Shown here piece after piece: positions 1 through 8,070 of a stretch of 14,040 nucleotides of DNA (its first letter is position 1; the number at the start of each line of letters is the position of its first letter). The notes beneath the pieces are model-generated. The model made no database searches. It was not told the origin of the DNA and saw nothing but the letters and a program-made list of their open reading frames with translations. The DNA is from CAZWCE01 sp964632505 (GTDB lineage: Bacteria > Planctomycetota > Planctomycetia > Pirellulales > Thermoguttaceae). The DNA is taken from NCBI GenBank assembly GCA_964632505.1, contig CAZWCE010000040.1:1-14040 (forward strand), written 5' to 3'. The position numbers and the translations under genes are program-made.

Positions 1-99
1 GTCGGTCGAGGTGCCGGTGGCGAAGTAGCCGCTCCCGACGGCGGTCGTGGCCGCCTCCCACTTATGAAACGCAACCGTTTTTCCCAACCCAAAGCACCA
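1..99 (-). pseudogene. Coding-like fragment at left edge, unidentified
   Basis: The minus strand is open from base 99 to the window edge, following a stop at 100-102. The stretch from about base 87 leftward has codons ending almost always in G or C and reads as a plausible peptide (for example FHKWEAATTAVGSGYFATG). There is no ATG between the upstream stop and the edge; only a TTG at 85-87 is available, without a clear Shine-Dalgarno sequence. It is therefore either a gene with an unusual start running off the window or, more likely given the other remnants nearby, a gene fragment. I do not recognise the family. Confidence 0.3.
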
Positions 100-389
100 C
101 TACGAGCACCTTTTGGGGAATCGCATTTTTTGAAAGCCTACAAGTTCATAAATTGATGGAAACCACATCATATCATAATGCCAGACGTGAAATGCAGAGA
201 AGGCAATCCAACTTGAAATTGCAGGGTCGCAGTGCTACAATCGCAGACATCAATCATTTGATTTATTATCAGAGCCATCTTCGATGAATGATGACCTTTT
301 TTTACGGAAATGTCGCGTGAGTTGTCACCCGAGGCTCGATGCTTATGCGGACAAGAACCACCATCACTTGATCTCAACGAGGCTTTGTC
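100..389. other. Non-coding leader upstream of the beta-helix gene
   Basis: This stretch is AT-richer than the genes around it, and no frame on either strand looks coding. A loose sigma70-like pair can be drawn near 153-180 (TTGATG, then TAATGC after about 17 bases), but it is too weak to call as a promoter. I see no RNA gene or convincing terminator. Confidence 0.4.
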
Positions 390-2054
390 ATGCAATCGCT
401 CCATTTGTTTTTGATTGTTGTTCTCTCGTGGTGTTTCACTCTCGCAGCTACTGTTGGAGCGGAGCCCGAACCGCTAGAACCAGACGATGCACCGCTGGCC
501 GTGCCGACATTTCATTCCATCGGGCTGTACTGGTCGCCCGAGAGTGGAAACGCCGACCGGAAGGTTCTCATCCGATACCGGCCAAGTGGTACTTCTTCAT
601 GGAACGAAGGCCTGCCGATGCGATACAATCCGATTCCCGGGACCGACGAAGACTTGGCCGACTACCGTGGCAGCATCGTCCACTTGCAGCCCGATTGTCG
701 CTACGAAATCGAGCTGACGCTTGAAAACACCACTGACACCGTGAGATTGACGGCAAACACATGGTCCGAAGATTTCCCTGTCGGCGAAACCGTGGAAATC
801 GCAGACGGAAACCAACCGATCGAAATCACCGAATCGGGATCGCCCGGGGCCTATCGTGTTTATGACGGCCGTGGGGCGACGATCGACGTCGGCCATCGCT
901 ACGACCACTGCTTGAAAATCGACGCCTCGCATGTGATCATCCGCAACCTGATCCTCCGCGGTGCCGGCAACGCTTCCGCGATGAAGGCAAAAACTGCCCA
1001 CGCCGTACTCATCGAAGGTGGTCACGACATCGTCATCGAGCGCTGTGACATTTCCGACTGGGGGCGACTCGACCCGAAGACCGGCTTCGGACGCAACATG
1101 GAATCGGCCATCGCTTCGCGCTGCTCCACACTCGAGCGTCTTGTGATCCAGCGGTGCAAGCTGCACCATCCCACTTGCGACGGCAGCAACTGGTACGAAC
1201 CGGAGTATCCCACGCATTCGAAGGGACCGCAATGTATCAGCCTGTTCAACACGGCCGGCAACCACGTGATTCGTTACAATGAGTGCTGGTCCGATATGGA
1301 ACATATGTATAACGACATCATCGGCGGTGGTAGCAACGGGAGCTTCGAAGGTTCTCCGGGTCCCGACTCCGACATCTACGGCAACTACATCAGCCATTGC
1401 TGGGACGACGGACTCGAAGTCGAAGGCGGCAGTCGGAACGTTCGCGTCTGGGACAACTATATCACGCAGTGCATGATGATGATCGGCAATGCCGCCGATT
1501 CCATCGGGCCGCTTTACATCTGGAGAAATGTCGCTGCGCGGTCCCAGTGGAAACCCGATTCCAAAGGAGGTTATTTTCTCAAAATGGGATTCGCCGGCGG
1601 AGAGCGGTGGATGACAGGGCACATGTACATATTTCATAACACGATTTACGCATGCGATGAGTACCTTCCGACCGGTGCTCTCGGAGGCAACCGGATCGTC
1701 AAGCACGTCGTCTCACGCAACAATATCTTCCAACTGCACTCCGACGAAAACCGCTGTGTGAGCAGTCACGAGCACAACATCGACAACGACTGCGATTATG
1801 ACCTGACCAACGGACGGTTTCCGGAAGGACAAGAGGAGAACGCCGTCATCGGCCTGCCGGTCTATACCGAAGAGTCGGGACTCGATCGGGCCAAGATGAC
1901 CGGTCGCTTCCAACTCACCCCTGAAAGCCCCGGCGCTGGGGACGGCATTCCTCTTCCCAATTTCAGTGGGCAGTACGAAGGTGACCGGCCTCACATCGGC
2001 GCCCACCAACGCGGTGAACCCTCGATCCGATATGGGGTGCGTGCTGGGCTTTAA
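390..2054 (+). CDS. Secreted right-handed parallel beta-helix protein with N-terminal FnIII-like domain
   Basis: This is a 554-residue exported protein. Residues 1-24 form a signal peptide, with a hydrophobic core in LFLIVVLSWCFTLAATVG. Residues of about 30-135 look like a fibronectin type III domain (edge strands IGLYWSPES and YEIELTLEN). From about 140 to 490 there are repeated short strands with N, D and G turns, typical of pectate-lyase-like beta-helices, for example VIIRNLILRGAG, IVIERCDISDWG and VRVWDNYITQC. Such proteins bind or cleave uronic-acid-containing or sulfated polysaccharides, but I cannot point to catalytic residues, so activity is unproven. The start is preceded by a weak Shine-Dalgarno CGAGG at 378-382. 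The gene sits ahead of another secreted carbohydrate-active gene on the same strand, separated by 443 bases of gene debris. Confidence 0.88.
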   Translation: MQSLHLFLIVVLSWCFTLAATVGAEPEPLEPDDAPLAVPTFHSIGLYWSPESGNADRKVLIRYRPSGTSSWNEGLPMRYNPIPGTDEDLADYRGSIVHLQPDCRYEIELTLENTTDTVRLTANTWSEDFPVGETVEIADGNQPIEITESGSPGAYRVYDGRGATIDVGHRYDHCLKIDASHVIIRNLILRGAGNASAMKAKTAHAVLIEGGHDIVIERCDISDWGRLDPKTGFGRNMESAIASRCSTLERLVIQRCKLHHPTCDGSNWYEPEYPTHSKGPQCISLFNTAGNHVIRYNECWSDMEHMYNDIIGGGSNGSFEGSPGPDSDIYGNYISHCWDDGLEVEGGSRNVRVWDNYITQCMMMIGNAADSIGPLYIWRNVAARSQWKPDSKGGYFLKMGFAGGERWMTGHMYIFHNTIYACDEYLPTGALGGNRIVKHVVSRNNIFQLHSDENRCVSSHEHNIDNDCDYDLTNGRFPEGQEENAVIGLPVYTEESGLDRAKMTGRFQLTPESPGAGDGIPLPNFSGQYEGDRPHIGAHQRGEPSIRYGVRAGL

Positions 2055-2218
2055 AGCGGCGTGTTTACTGATCCTTCCGTGATCCGCTTCGGCAGGAGCA
2101 GGCGTGGCCCTTCGGTGCCAACGTGCTCGTAGAACCCCATTCGAGAGGCTTCCTGCTTTTCTTGACGGCAGCGAGTTGACCAGCAGTACAAATCCGGCAG
2201 GGCGAACCGAAGTCACTG
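2051..2218 (-). pseudogene. Unidentified minus-strand gene fragment with a CxxxxC pair
   Basis: On the minus strand an open stretch runs from just below a stop near 2219-2221 to a TAA at 2051-2053, which overlaps the stop codon of the plus-strand beta-helix gene. It has mostly G/C-ending codons and a protein-like sequence (LYCWSTRCRQEKQEASR, then GFYEHVGTEGPRLLLPKR). The two cysteines in CWSTRC hint at half of a zinc ribbon. The only ATG is at 2138-2140, inside the conserved-looking part, so the 5' end appears missing. The family was not recognised; it could also be an intergenic repeat that happens to be open. Confidence 0.3.
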
Positions 2219-2330
2219 CTCGACATCGAACCGAAACCGGAAGATCAGCACTTCCGACTGAAGAGCGAAAAACAGGACTTCATCGATTGCGTTCGCAGCC
2301 GTGAAGAAACGCTCGAACCGGCGGAATCAA
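2180..2330 (+). pseudogene. Gfo/Idh/MocA oxidoreductase, C-terminal fragment
   Basis: In the frame of base 2201 the sequence reads SLLDIEPKPEDQHF followed by KQDFIDCVRSREETLEPAE. This matches the strongly conserved C-terminal block of the planctomycete Gfo/Idh/MocA oxidoreductases, in which a substrate-loop phrase precedes 'FLDCVRSR..T..PAE'. A stop lies just upstream at 2177-2179, so the NAD-binding Rossmann domain is absent. The family signature ends at the PAE at about 2318-2326, and the reading frame then turns into unrelated sequence. This is a remnant, not an expressed gene. It joins directly to the BNR fragment that follows, in a different frame. Confidence 0.65.
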
Positions 2331-2481
2331 CTACGCGATCATGCCTTCGACGGTACGGACGGGCCCGAACGAGTTGGTCACCTGTATCCGCAATCGGATC
2401 GGGCGAAACGAGCGTTTCATCGATTGCTGGGCGTCGATACGAGAACCGAAAAAACAACAGTACATTTGCGAAAACCTTTGA
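2323..2481 (+). pseudogene. Sialidase/BNR-type protein, internal fragment
   Basis: In the frame of base 2323 the sequence reads YAIMPSTVRTGPNELVTCIR, then RFIDCWASIRE, and stops with TGA at 2479-2481. The pattern (a conserved 'AIMPS.vR', a strand ending in 'R.R', then 'fID.w.S') is typical of the N-terminal blades of BNR/sialidase-like proteins, where the next element would be an Asp box. Here the Asp box (S.D.G..W) is replaced by unrelated residues, so the propeller is cut off. The upstream stop at 2302-2304 leaves no plausible start. The last bases, including the TGA, lie within the ribosome-binding region of the next gene. Confidence 0.5.
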
Positions 2482-2497
2482 GGAGTTTGGAGTTTAT

Positions 2498-5400
2498 ATG
2501 ATGCAACATCGTCTTCACTCGTTTTTCAGCCGAACGTTTATCATTTGGACCACGATCGTGGCCGCCGTCATGTTCAGCGTCGGCAGCCCCTCCGCCCACG
2601 CGGCTTGGGGAGTGCTTTCCGATATGCACCAATATCACGAGTGCTTCGGACTCGATCCGGATACCTGCAATGATCCGAGTAGCGGCACGTCGCCCACGTG
2701 GAAGCTGCAGGGCAACTACAAGGTGGTGTTGATCGAATCGAACGCTCCGGGCAATGTCTTTCACCCGGGCGAGCCGCCGAAATTCACCTTCCAAATCGAG
2801 AACTTGACCGACCGGCCGCTCAAGGCGCATGGGAAGATCGAAGCGATTCGCTACAGCCAGAGCAGCGTGCCGGGCGATCAGTGGTATCCCGAACTGAGGC
2901 GGCTCGAGGTCGTCGGAACGGTTCCGATCGCAGTGACACTCGACGCTAAAGGTTGGACGAACATCACCGCCGAGCCACCGATGGCCGAGACGAAGGGCGG
3001 ATACGGCTACGTTGTCGATCTCGGAGAACATGGGCGTCAGTTCCTCACCAGCGCCGTGCGGACATTCAAGCCGATCGATCAGCGGATACAGTACCCGAAG
3101 CAGTGCCTGGAACACATGCCGGCGCCGATCCTCGAGCGATTGGGGATCCAAGCGGTCCGTTACGGCGTTAGCTTCCTCACGCCCGAAGATGGCGGCCGTT
3201 ATGAGCAACTCCTTGAGCGGCTCGAACACGACTTGCCGGAGATGCACCGGCACAAAGTGACCTGCATCGCCGAGATCGGGGCCGGGACGAAGTTCCAACC
3301 GCTTGGCCGCGGACGACCGCACCTCGACGAAAATGGCGTGATGCAGGGTGGCAAGCAGGATCTTTGCTGGTTGCCGGAAATGGATGACGAATATCAACAG
3401 TTCGTCTACGACTTGGCCTGCGAGTACGGTTGGCCGAAAGGGCCGATCACCGGATTCATGTTGTGGAATGAACCTTGGGAAGGCAAGAGTATTTCCGGCT
3501 GGCAGGCCGACATCCCCCGTTACCGTGAACTCTACAAACGGATGGGCGAGGCTGTCTTCCAAGCGCGTGAGAATGCCGGGGTCGACGTGCTGGTCGGCGG
3601 CTGCGACTCCTCGACCAACACCCTCGACAAGCTCTTCCCCGACGGTAGCGACGAGTTTCTGCCGTATCTCGACTTTTGCTCGATCCATTACCAGGGACTT
3701 CGCGCTCCGGTACTCTATCCCGAGTGGAACCAGCGAACGTACTACAAGGGACGGGTGAAAATATGGGATACCGAATCATGGACCGCCAATACCGATGACC
3801 GTTTCCTCGGCGTCGTGGCCTCGAATCGTGCGGCCGGCTACGATCGATCGCTCGGCAGTTTGAGTCGGGTGGCCGTCTCGACGCTCAGTCACCACCGCGT
3901 CGGCAAGGAGGAAATTCGCACCGACGAGGGTGATGAGGTAATCACCCGCTGGATCGAGTCGCGCCCCCTGGCCGCCTCCTACAGAGCCGTGCAGCACTTC
4001 ATCGGCGAACGTGAATTCCGGGAGATTCTCTTCAAGAACGGACTCCCCTGGGTCTTCGTCTTCGAGGGGCTCGACGGCAACGCGGACGATGGCACGGTCG
4101 TCGTGGTGGGCGATATCGCCCCGCTCTTCGGTGGCAAAAAAACGACCGACCTTTTGTTCAGTACCGTCCAGAGTCTCGAAGAAATCGAAGTCAAGGGGCA
4201 ACTGCGGGAAAAACTCGAAGCGATTCCTCCGGAAGCAACGGAAGAACGAGCGTTCATCACGGCACAGCTCGAAGAGTCGTTGCCGTGGAAGAAGGTGTCG
4301 ATGACGATTGAACTCCCGGCGAATTGCAGCGCTCACGATCACTACGGCAATACCCTCGAGCGCGGATCTTCCCGCATGATGTTACCGCTCGATGAACGGG
4401 GTGTCTTCCTCCGTGGCAATCCCTCGACCCCGGGCAGTTTCGACGCACTCCTGGAAGCCCTGGAAACGGCCGAAATCGAAGGGCTCGAACCGCTGGAGAC
4501 AATCGCCTACGACATGACCGCTCCGATCGCCTCGAAGCCGACCGTGCGATTGCGTCTGACCAATCAACGCAATGAGCCGATCCAAGGAGAGTTGCGTGTT
4601 CAACTCGGCGACCTGGAGATCGAACATCCTACGAAGCTCGCCTTCCAGCCGCGCCAGCGGAAGTGGATCGACGTGAAGGTCGTTGGTGGACAGCCCGATC
4701 CCTCGAACGCGTACCCGCTTCAACTCACGTTCAACGCAGGCGATGCCGGTCTCGCCCGCCACGAAGAGACGATGCGGGTGAATGTCATCTCCCGCCGCAC
4801 GATCGCAGTCGACGGCAAGCTCGACGATTGGAAAGGTGTGCTCCCCCAAGCGATCGACATCGCCGGTGACGGGGGCCCCGGTTTTGAAGAAGCGATGCTC
4901 TACCCCTTTCATAAGTTTGAAGCGGAACAGCTCGAGGGAGTGGCCGTAGGTTATGTGGCCCATGACGACGCACATTTCTACTTCGCGGCCAAGATCGCCG
5001 ACAATACAATAGACGAAGGTACCAAGCGTTTCGCCTCCCGCGAGGAGGACGCCGATTTTTTCCCGGAAGTGGCGTACGAGCCGATCGACAAGCGCGGTCG
5101 CACCGTCGCGTTCGGGGAGCATGAGTCGCTCCGTGAGCACCGCTGGCCGGAGGGAGTGCGACAGTTCAGCTACCGCCGTTGGCCCGACATTCCGAGCAGC
5201 ATGCCGCAGATCGCGAGGGACAACGTTCTGATCGCGTTCAACGCCATTCCCATGGGGGAAGATGGCTGGCAGACGCATCTTCCGGGTCGCATGCCGAAGT
5301 TCGTCTGGTACAAGTCGACCGACTACGAGTTTGCCTTGAACAAGGTTGCCCCGGAGCATGGCGGCGGAACGGAGATCTGGCGAACGTGGATTCCTGGCAT

Positions 5401-5713
5401 GACCTACAAGCACTTTTATCCGCGCCAACCGAAGTCGAAGGGCGAAGGACCGGCCGAGGGTAAGCTGGAGGTGCGATACGAGCCCGGCACGCGGATCGTC
5501 GAGTGCGCTCTGCCGTGGAGCGAGATTCCGCATGTCAGGCAACTTCGCGATGCAGGCGAGCCCGTGAAGTTCAGTTTTCGCGTCAATCATGGATCGCGCG
5601 GACCGGTCATGGAACTCCCGCAAGGCCGCTCGGCCGCCGAGGGGCTGAGCCCCAGCTTCCATCCCAACTGGACCCCTCATTGGCCGAACGAACTGGAGTT
5701 CCAATTCGAATGA
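2498..5713 (+). CDS. Secreted clan GH-A-like glycoside hydrolase with C-terminal CBM9-like domain
   Basis: A 1071-residue exported enzyme. Residues 1-35 are a signal peptide ending in AHA. An Ig-like beta domain follows at about 45-165 (FHPGEPPKFTFQIEN). Residues of about 190-510 have the features of a (beta/alpha)8 glycosidase of clan GH-A (GH5/GH39 style): the strand-4 motif FMLWNEPW puts the likely acid/base at Glu325, and KIWDTESW puts the likely nucleophile at Glu426, about 100 residues later as expected. Residues of about 520-640 read as beta-rich sequence. From about 765 to the end there is a CBM9/DOMON-like module (RTIAVDGKLDDW, then AHDDAHFYFAAKIAD). The substrate cannot be read from sequence; neighbours suggest a complex polysaccharide. 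The start ATG has GGAG at 2489-2492; the ATG at 2501 is an alternative. Confidence 0.85.
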   Translation: MMQHRLHSFFSRTFIIWTTIVAAVMFSVGSPSAHAAWGVLSDMHQYHECFGLDPDTCNDPSSGTSPTWKLQGNYKVVLIESNAPGNVFHPGEPPKFTFQIENLTDRPLKAHGKIEAIRYSQSSVPGDQWYPELRRLEVVGTVPIAVTLDAKGWTNITAEPPMAETKGGYGYVVDLGEHGRQFLTSAVRTFKPIDQRIQYPKQCLEHMPAPILERLGIQAVRYGVSFLTPEDGGRYEQLLERLEHDLPEMHRHKVTCIAEIGAGTKFQPLGRGRPHLDENGVMQGGKQDLCWLPEMDDEYQQFVYDLACEYGWPKGPITGFMLWNEPWEGKSISGWQADIPRYRELYKRMGEAVFQARENAGVDVLVGGCDSSTNTLDKLFPDGSDEFLPYLDFCSIHYQGLRAPVLYPEWNQRTYYKGRVKIWDTESWTANTDDRFLGVVASNRAAGYDRSLGSLSRVAVSTLSHHRVGKEEIRTDEGDEVITRWIESRPLAASYRAVQHFIGEREFREILFKNGLPWVFVFEGLDGNADDGTVVVVGDIAPLFGGKKTTDLLFSTVQSLEEIEVKGQLREKLEAIPPEATEERAFITAQLEESLPWKKVSMTIELPANCSAHDHYGNTLERGSSRMMLPLDERGVFLRGNPSTPGSFDALLEALETAEIEGLEPLETIAYDMTAPIASKPTVRLRLTNQRNEPIQGELRVQLGDLEIEHPTKLAFQPRQRKWIDVKVVGGQPDPSNAYPLQLTFNAGDAGLARHEETMRVNVISRRTIAVDGKLDDWKGVLPQAIDIAGDGGPGFEEAMLYPFHKFEAEQLEGVAVGYVAHDDAHFYFAAKIADNTIDEGTKRFASREEDADFFPEVAYEPIDKRGRTVAFGEHESLREHRWPEGVRQFSYRRWPDIPSSMPQIARDNVLIAFNAIPMGEDGWQTHLPGRMPKFVWYKSTDYEFALNKVAPEHGGGTEIWRTWIPGMTYKHFYPRQPKSKGEGPAEGKLEVRYEPGTRIVECALPWSEIPHVRQLRDAGEPVKFSFRVNHGSRGPVMELPQGRSAAEGLSPSFHPNWTPHWPNELEFQFE

Positions 5714-5739
5714 GCCTGGAAATGGAGGGAAACCGAATC

Positions 5740-6258
5740 ATGCAATACAGAATGATCGCGATCGCTATTCTATTCTGCTTCTTGGCGCTGACTGCGTTCT
5801 CCACGCATGCCGCCAGAGGCCAGACACGTCCCAACATCGTCTTCATCATGCTCGACGATTTGGGCTACTTCAATCTCACGAGCTACGGGGGCAAGGCGAA
5901 CGACGGCATCGATGACACCTCAGCCCTTCAAGCGGCGATCGACAGTGGGGCTTCGACCGTTTATCTCCCGAAGGGAACTTGGCAAATCGGCGGCACCGTC
6001 CATCTTCGGAGCCATGTCCGGCATCTTCTGGGAACGGAGGCGATCCTCGAAGATCGTGGGACGATTCACATCGAGGGTGAGAGCCAGCATCCGCTGGTGA
6101 TCGAACGGCCATGTCCAGGCCGACGCCGTGAGGATACAACCTTGCACAGAAAAATGACGCGGCCCAATGTCCGTGAGATAAAGGACCTCGCGATTACCGA
6201 AGACGATCCCGAGCGGAGACGACTCCCTTGCCATTGCCCATGGTTCGCTCACGCGTGA
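5740..6258 (+). pseudogene. Chimeric ORF: sulfatase N-terminus joined in frame to pectate-lyase-type beta-helix start
   Basis: The ORF starts at ATG 5740 with a good Shine-Dalgarno GGAGG at 5724-5728, 26 bases after the glycosidase stop. Residues 1-24 are a signal peptide (LALTAFSTHA). Residues 30-43 are the N-terminal signature of type I sulfatases (RPNIVFIMLDDLGY), including the Asp39-Asp40 pair that would bind calcium. From about residue 44 the text becomes the start of a pectate-lyase-superfamily beta-helix (KANDGIDDTSALQAAID, then STVYLPKGTWQIGGTV) up to about residue 122. After that the sequence has no recognisable fold and ends at 172 residues. The sulfatase CxPSR formylglycine site and the rest of both domains are absent. 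It may be transcribed and secreted, but is unlikely to be an enzyme. Confidence 0.7.
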
Positions 6259-6364
6259 AGAGGCCCTCGATGTTTCGGATCACCTCCCCGTCTGGGCGGA
6301 GTTCTTCCCGTACGAAAACGCCGGTGCCGAAGTCGCCGCACAGCCGGAACGGGTGGTGCAGTGA
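6182..6364 (+). pseudogene. Endonuclease/exonuclease/phosphatase family protein, C-terminal fragment
   Basis: In the frame of base 6182, just after a TAA at 6179-6181, the sequence reads IPSGDDSLAIAHGSLTREEA followed by SDHLPVWAEF and ends at a TGA at 6362-6364. SDHLPVWAEF is the conserved last strand of the EEP (DNase I-like) superfamily, whose Asp-His pair is catalytic. Everything N-terminal to it is missing. It overlaps the tail of the chimeric ORF at 5740-6258 in another frame, so the two reading frames were brought together by rearrangement or deletion. Confidence 0.6.
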
Positions 6365-6379
6365 TGAGGGCAGTTCCGA

Positions 6380-6880
6380 TCAACTCAATTCCTCAAGTGT
6401 GTATGGAGGCACGATATGATGGATATTGAGCATGATATTCACATAGGATCCCGGTTCAATCTCGCCAGTTCGGTCATTCTCCATCAACATATTGAATGCA
6501 AGAAGCACGGTGCAGATACACTGTTTATTAACGCACGCCCCGGTGAATGCCAAGGGGAATAGGATCATCTCTCTGTTCGGTGAGATCATGGCGACTTCGT
6601 TGTATTCATCATCGATCACCACGTCAGCCCAATACCAGTTGAACTGTCGCGTCATCTGGGAGCCCCATAAGCACCCAAGTAACAAATCCGGATTTTCATC
6701 TTGTGCAACCGGAGTCTCTTTCCCAAGGACGAGAGCGACGATCGCGTCATCCACTTTCCGCATAATGCCTTCCGGTGGGTCTTTTGACAGGTTGATGTCA
6801 AGAAGTTCGGCGGCATCCCTGGTAACCGCATTGATGAGTTCCATTCGTTCTTCGTCCATCGTGCTTTCCGACACTTTCAT
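6380..6880 (-). CDS. Uncharacterised 166-residue protein
   Basis: Start chosen at the ATG at 6878-6880 because AAGGAG lies 7 bases upstream on the minus strand; the longer frame to 6916 would put the Shine-Dalgarno sequence inside the gene. There is no signal peptide or membrane segment. The first 75 residues are acidic and helical; the second half is a mixed alpha/beta region with LLLGCLWGSQMTRQFNWYW and a proline-containing end (HHIVPPY). The layout 'LG..WG..m...f.W.W..v' followed by a 'P...i.P' block faintly recalls DUF3806-type proteins, but this is only a resemblance. It follows the sialidase-like gene by 98 bases on the same strand, so co-transcription is possible. Function unknown. Confidence 0.7.
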   Translation of the reverse strand: MKVSESTMDEERMELINAVTRDAAELLDINLSKDPPEGIMRKVDDAIVALVLGKETPVAQDENPDLLLGCLWGSQMTRQFNWYWADVVIDDEYNEVAMISPNREMILFPLAFTGACVNKQCICTVLLAFNMLMENDRTGEIEPGSYVNIMLNIHHIVPPYTLEELS

Positions 6881-6978
6881 TCGTTTCTCCTTACGGCTAA
6901 AAGATGAGGGAACCACAAAAACTTACTCAATCGGCCCATCCATCGGTCTGTTGGCTATTAGCCGTTGACTGTATCCCA

Positions 6979-8070
6979 TTAGTTGGACTTGTGGCTTTGC
7001 AATGAATCTGGAATCGCGATTCTCGCACCATAGATCGACGCCGAATCCTTGCCGCCTTGATAGTATACAAGATACCATTCGTTCCCGGAAAGATGTGTCA
7101 TCCACGGATAGGTCCAATCTCCGCTCCCTTCGACAATGAGGCCGACACGTCGCCACTGAAGGCTGTCGAGATGGGCCTCCCACAGGGAAATGCGGTGGAC
7201 GGGGGCACGTTCAGAAACCAAGGCGTACAGCCTCTTGGGATTCTCCGGGTCAACGGTCAAGAAAGGGCTCGGATGCACCGCCTTGTCATTGCCTTGGATC
7301 GCACGTTCGGTGAACCGCCAGCTCTCGCCCAGGTCCCGGCTGACAAACTGATGGTAGGCATGGGCCTCATTCTCTCGAACCAGTCCCACCAGTTTCCCTT
7401 CTGAAAAGACGAAAGTGGGCTCAAAAAATTTCTTGTTGGTGATCGTTCGAGGCGGACCCCAGGATCTCCCGTTATCGTGGGAGTAAGAAATCCATATTCC
7501 GTCGCCCCGCGGTTTGCGATAGTGGCCACAGACTGCCATCCCCTTCTCGGGCACGGCGAATACATGCCCAAAAACGGAACCGGTCTTATTCGTTCCTATG
7601 GCGGAAGTGTCCGTTCGGCTCCAGGTCTTTCCATTGTCGAGGGAACGCCATCCAAGAATAGTATTCGCCTTGTCGGCACTATATGCCATTGCCAAAAGAA
7701 TCACGGCACCTTCATCGCCCATGCCCAAGGCCAGATTACCGACGTCTCGATAATGCTCGTTATCTCTTGGGTAGTAGCACAGAAGTTCTGGAGCGGAAAA
7801 GGTTCGGCCGTCATCTTCCGAAGTAGACACCGCCAATCCCGAGGCTCCTTTATTGTGCCCGGTACCGGCGCTGTAGGCGAGAACAAGCGTCCCGTTGGCG
7901 GCGTGCGCAATCTTCGGCCATGAGAGATGCCGCAGGGCTTTATCATCAGGCGAGGATACCACAACCCTTGCTCCACTTACCAGCAGCATTTCCTCCTCAC
8001 CGATCGCTGCTGTTCCATCGGTCATACAGATGAATCCTATGACAAAAGCCGTTTTCAAGGTGAGGTCCAT
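6979..8070 (-). CDS. Secreted sialidase-like (BNR/Asp-box) protein
   Basis: A 363-residue exported six-bladed-propeller candidate. The start is set at the ATG at 8068-8070 because AGGAG sits 6 bases upstream; the ATG two codons earlier is too close to it. Residues 1-24 or so form a signal peptide (LKTAFVIGFICMTDGTAA). Four Asp boxes of the S-x-D-x-G-x-(S/T)-(W/F) type are visible: SEDDGRTF at 84-91, SLDNGKTW at 143-150, SHDNGRSW at 197-204 and SRDLGESW at 244-251. Length and box count fit the exo-sialidase/BNR family (GH33-like), many of whose planctomycete members have unknown glycan targets. An Arg triad cannot be assigned with certainty. It lies downstream of a GH16 gene on the same strand, after a 335-base gap, and is probably separately transcribed. 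Confidence 0.85.
   Translation of the reverse strand: MDLTLKTAFVIGFICMTDGTAAIGEEEMLLVSGARVVVSSPDDKALRHLSWPKIAHAANGTLVLAYSAGTGHNKGASGLAVSTSEDDGRTFSAPELLCYYPRDNEHYRDVGNLALGMGDEGAVILLAMAYSADKANTILGWRSLDNGKTWSRTDTSAIGTNKTGSVFGHVFAVPEKGMAVCGHYRKPRGDGIWISYSHDNGRSWGPPRTITNKKFFEPTFVFSEGKLVGLVRENEAHAYHQFVSRDLGESWRFTERAIQGNDKAVHPSPFLTVDPENPKRLYALVSERAPVHRISLWEAHLDSLQWRRVGLIVEGSGDWTYPWMTHLSGNEWYLVYYQGGKDSASIYGARIAIPDSLQSHKSN

Noticed and set aside
597..1706. Long minus-strand open frame opposite the beta-helix gene (369 codons)
   Set aside because: It is a shadow of the plus-strand gene: no Shine-Dalgarno sequence, no family features, and a composition rich in R, H, V and D typical of antisense frames in GC-rich genes.
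4382..5704. 440-codon minus-strand open frame opposite the GH-A-like gene (and a similar one at 2417-3688)
   Set aside because: The plus strand encodes clear domains over the same bases; the antisense products show no motif, signal or start site.
5503..5739. N-terminal extension of the chimeric ORF into the GH-A-like gene
   Set aside because: It is an out-of-frame overlap with the 3' end of the glycosidase; the ATG at 5740 has GGAGG upstream and begins a signal peptide.
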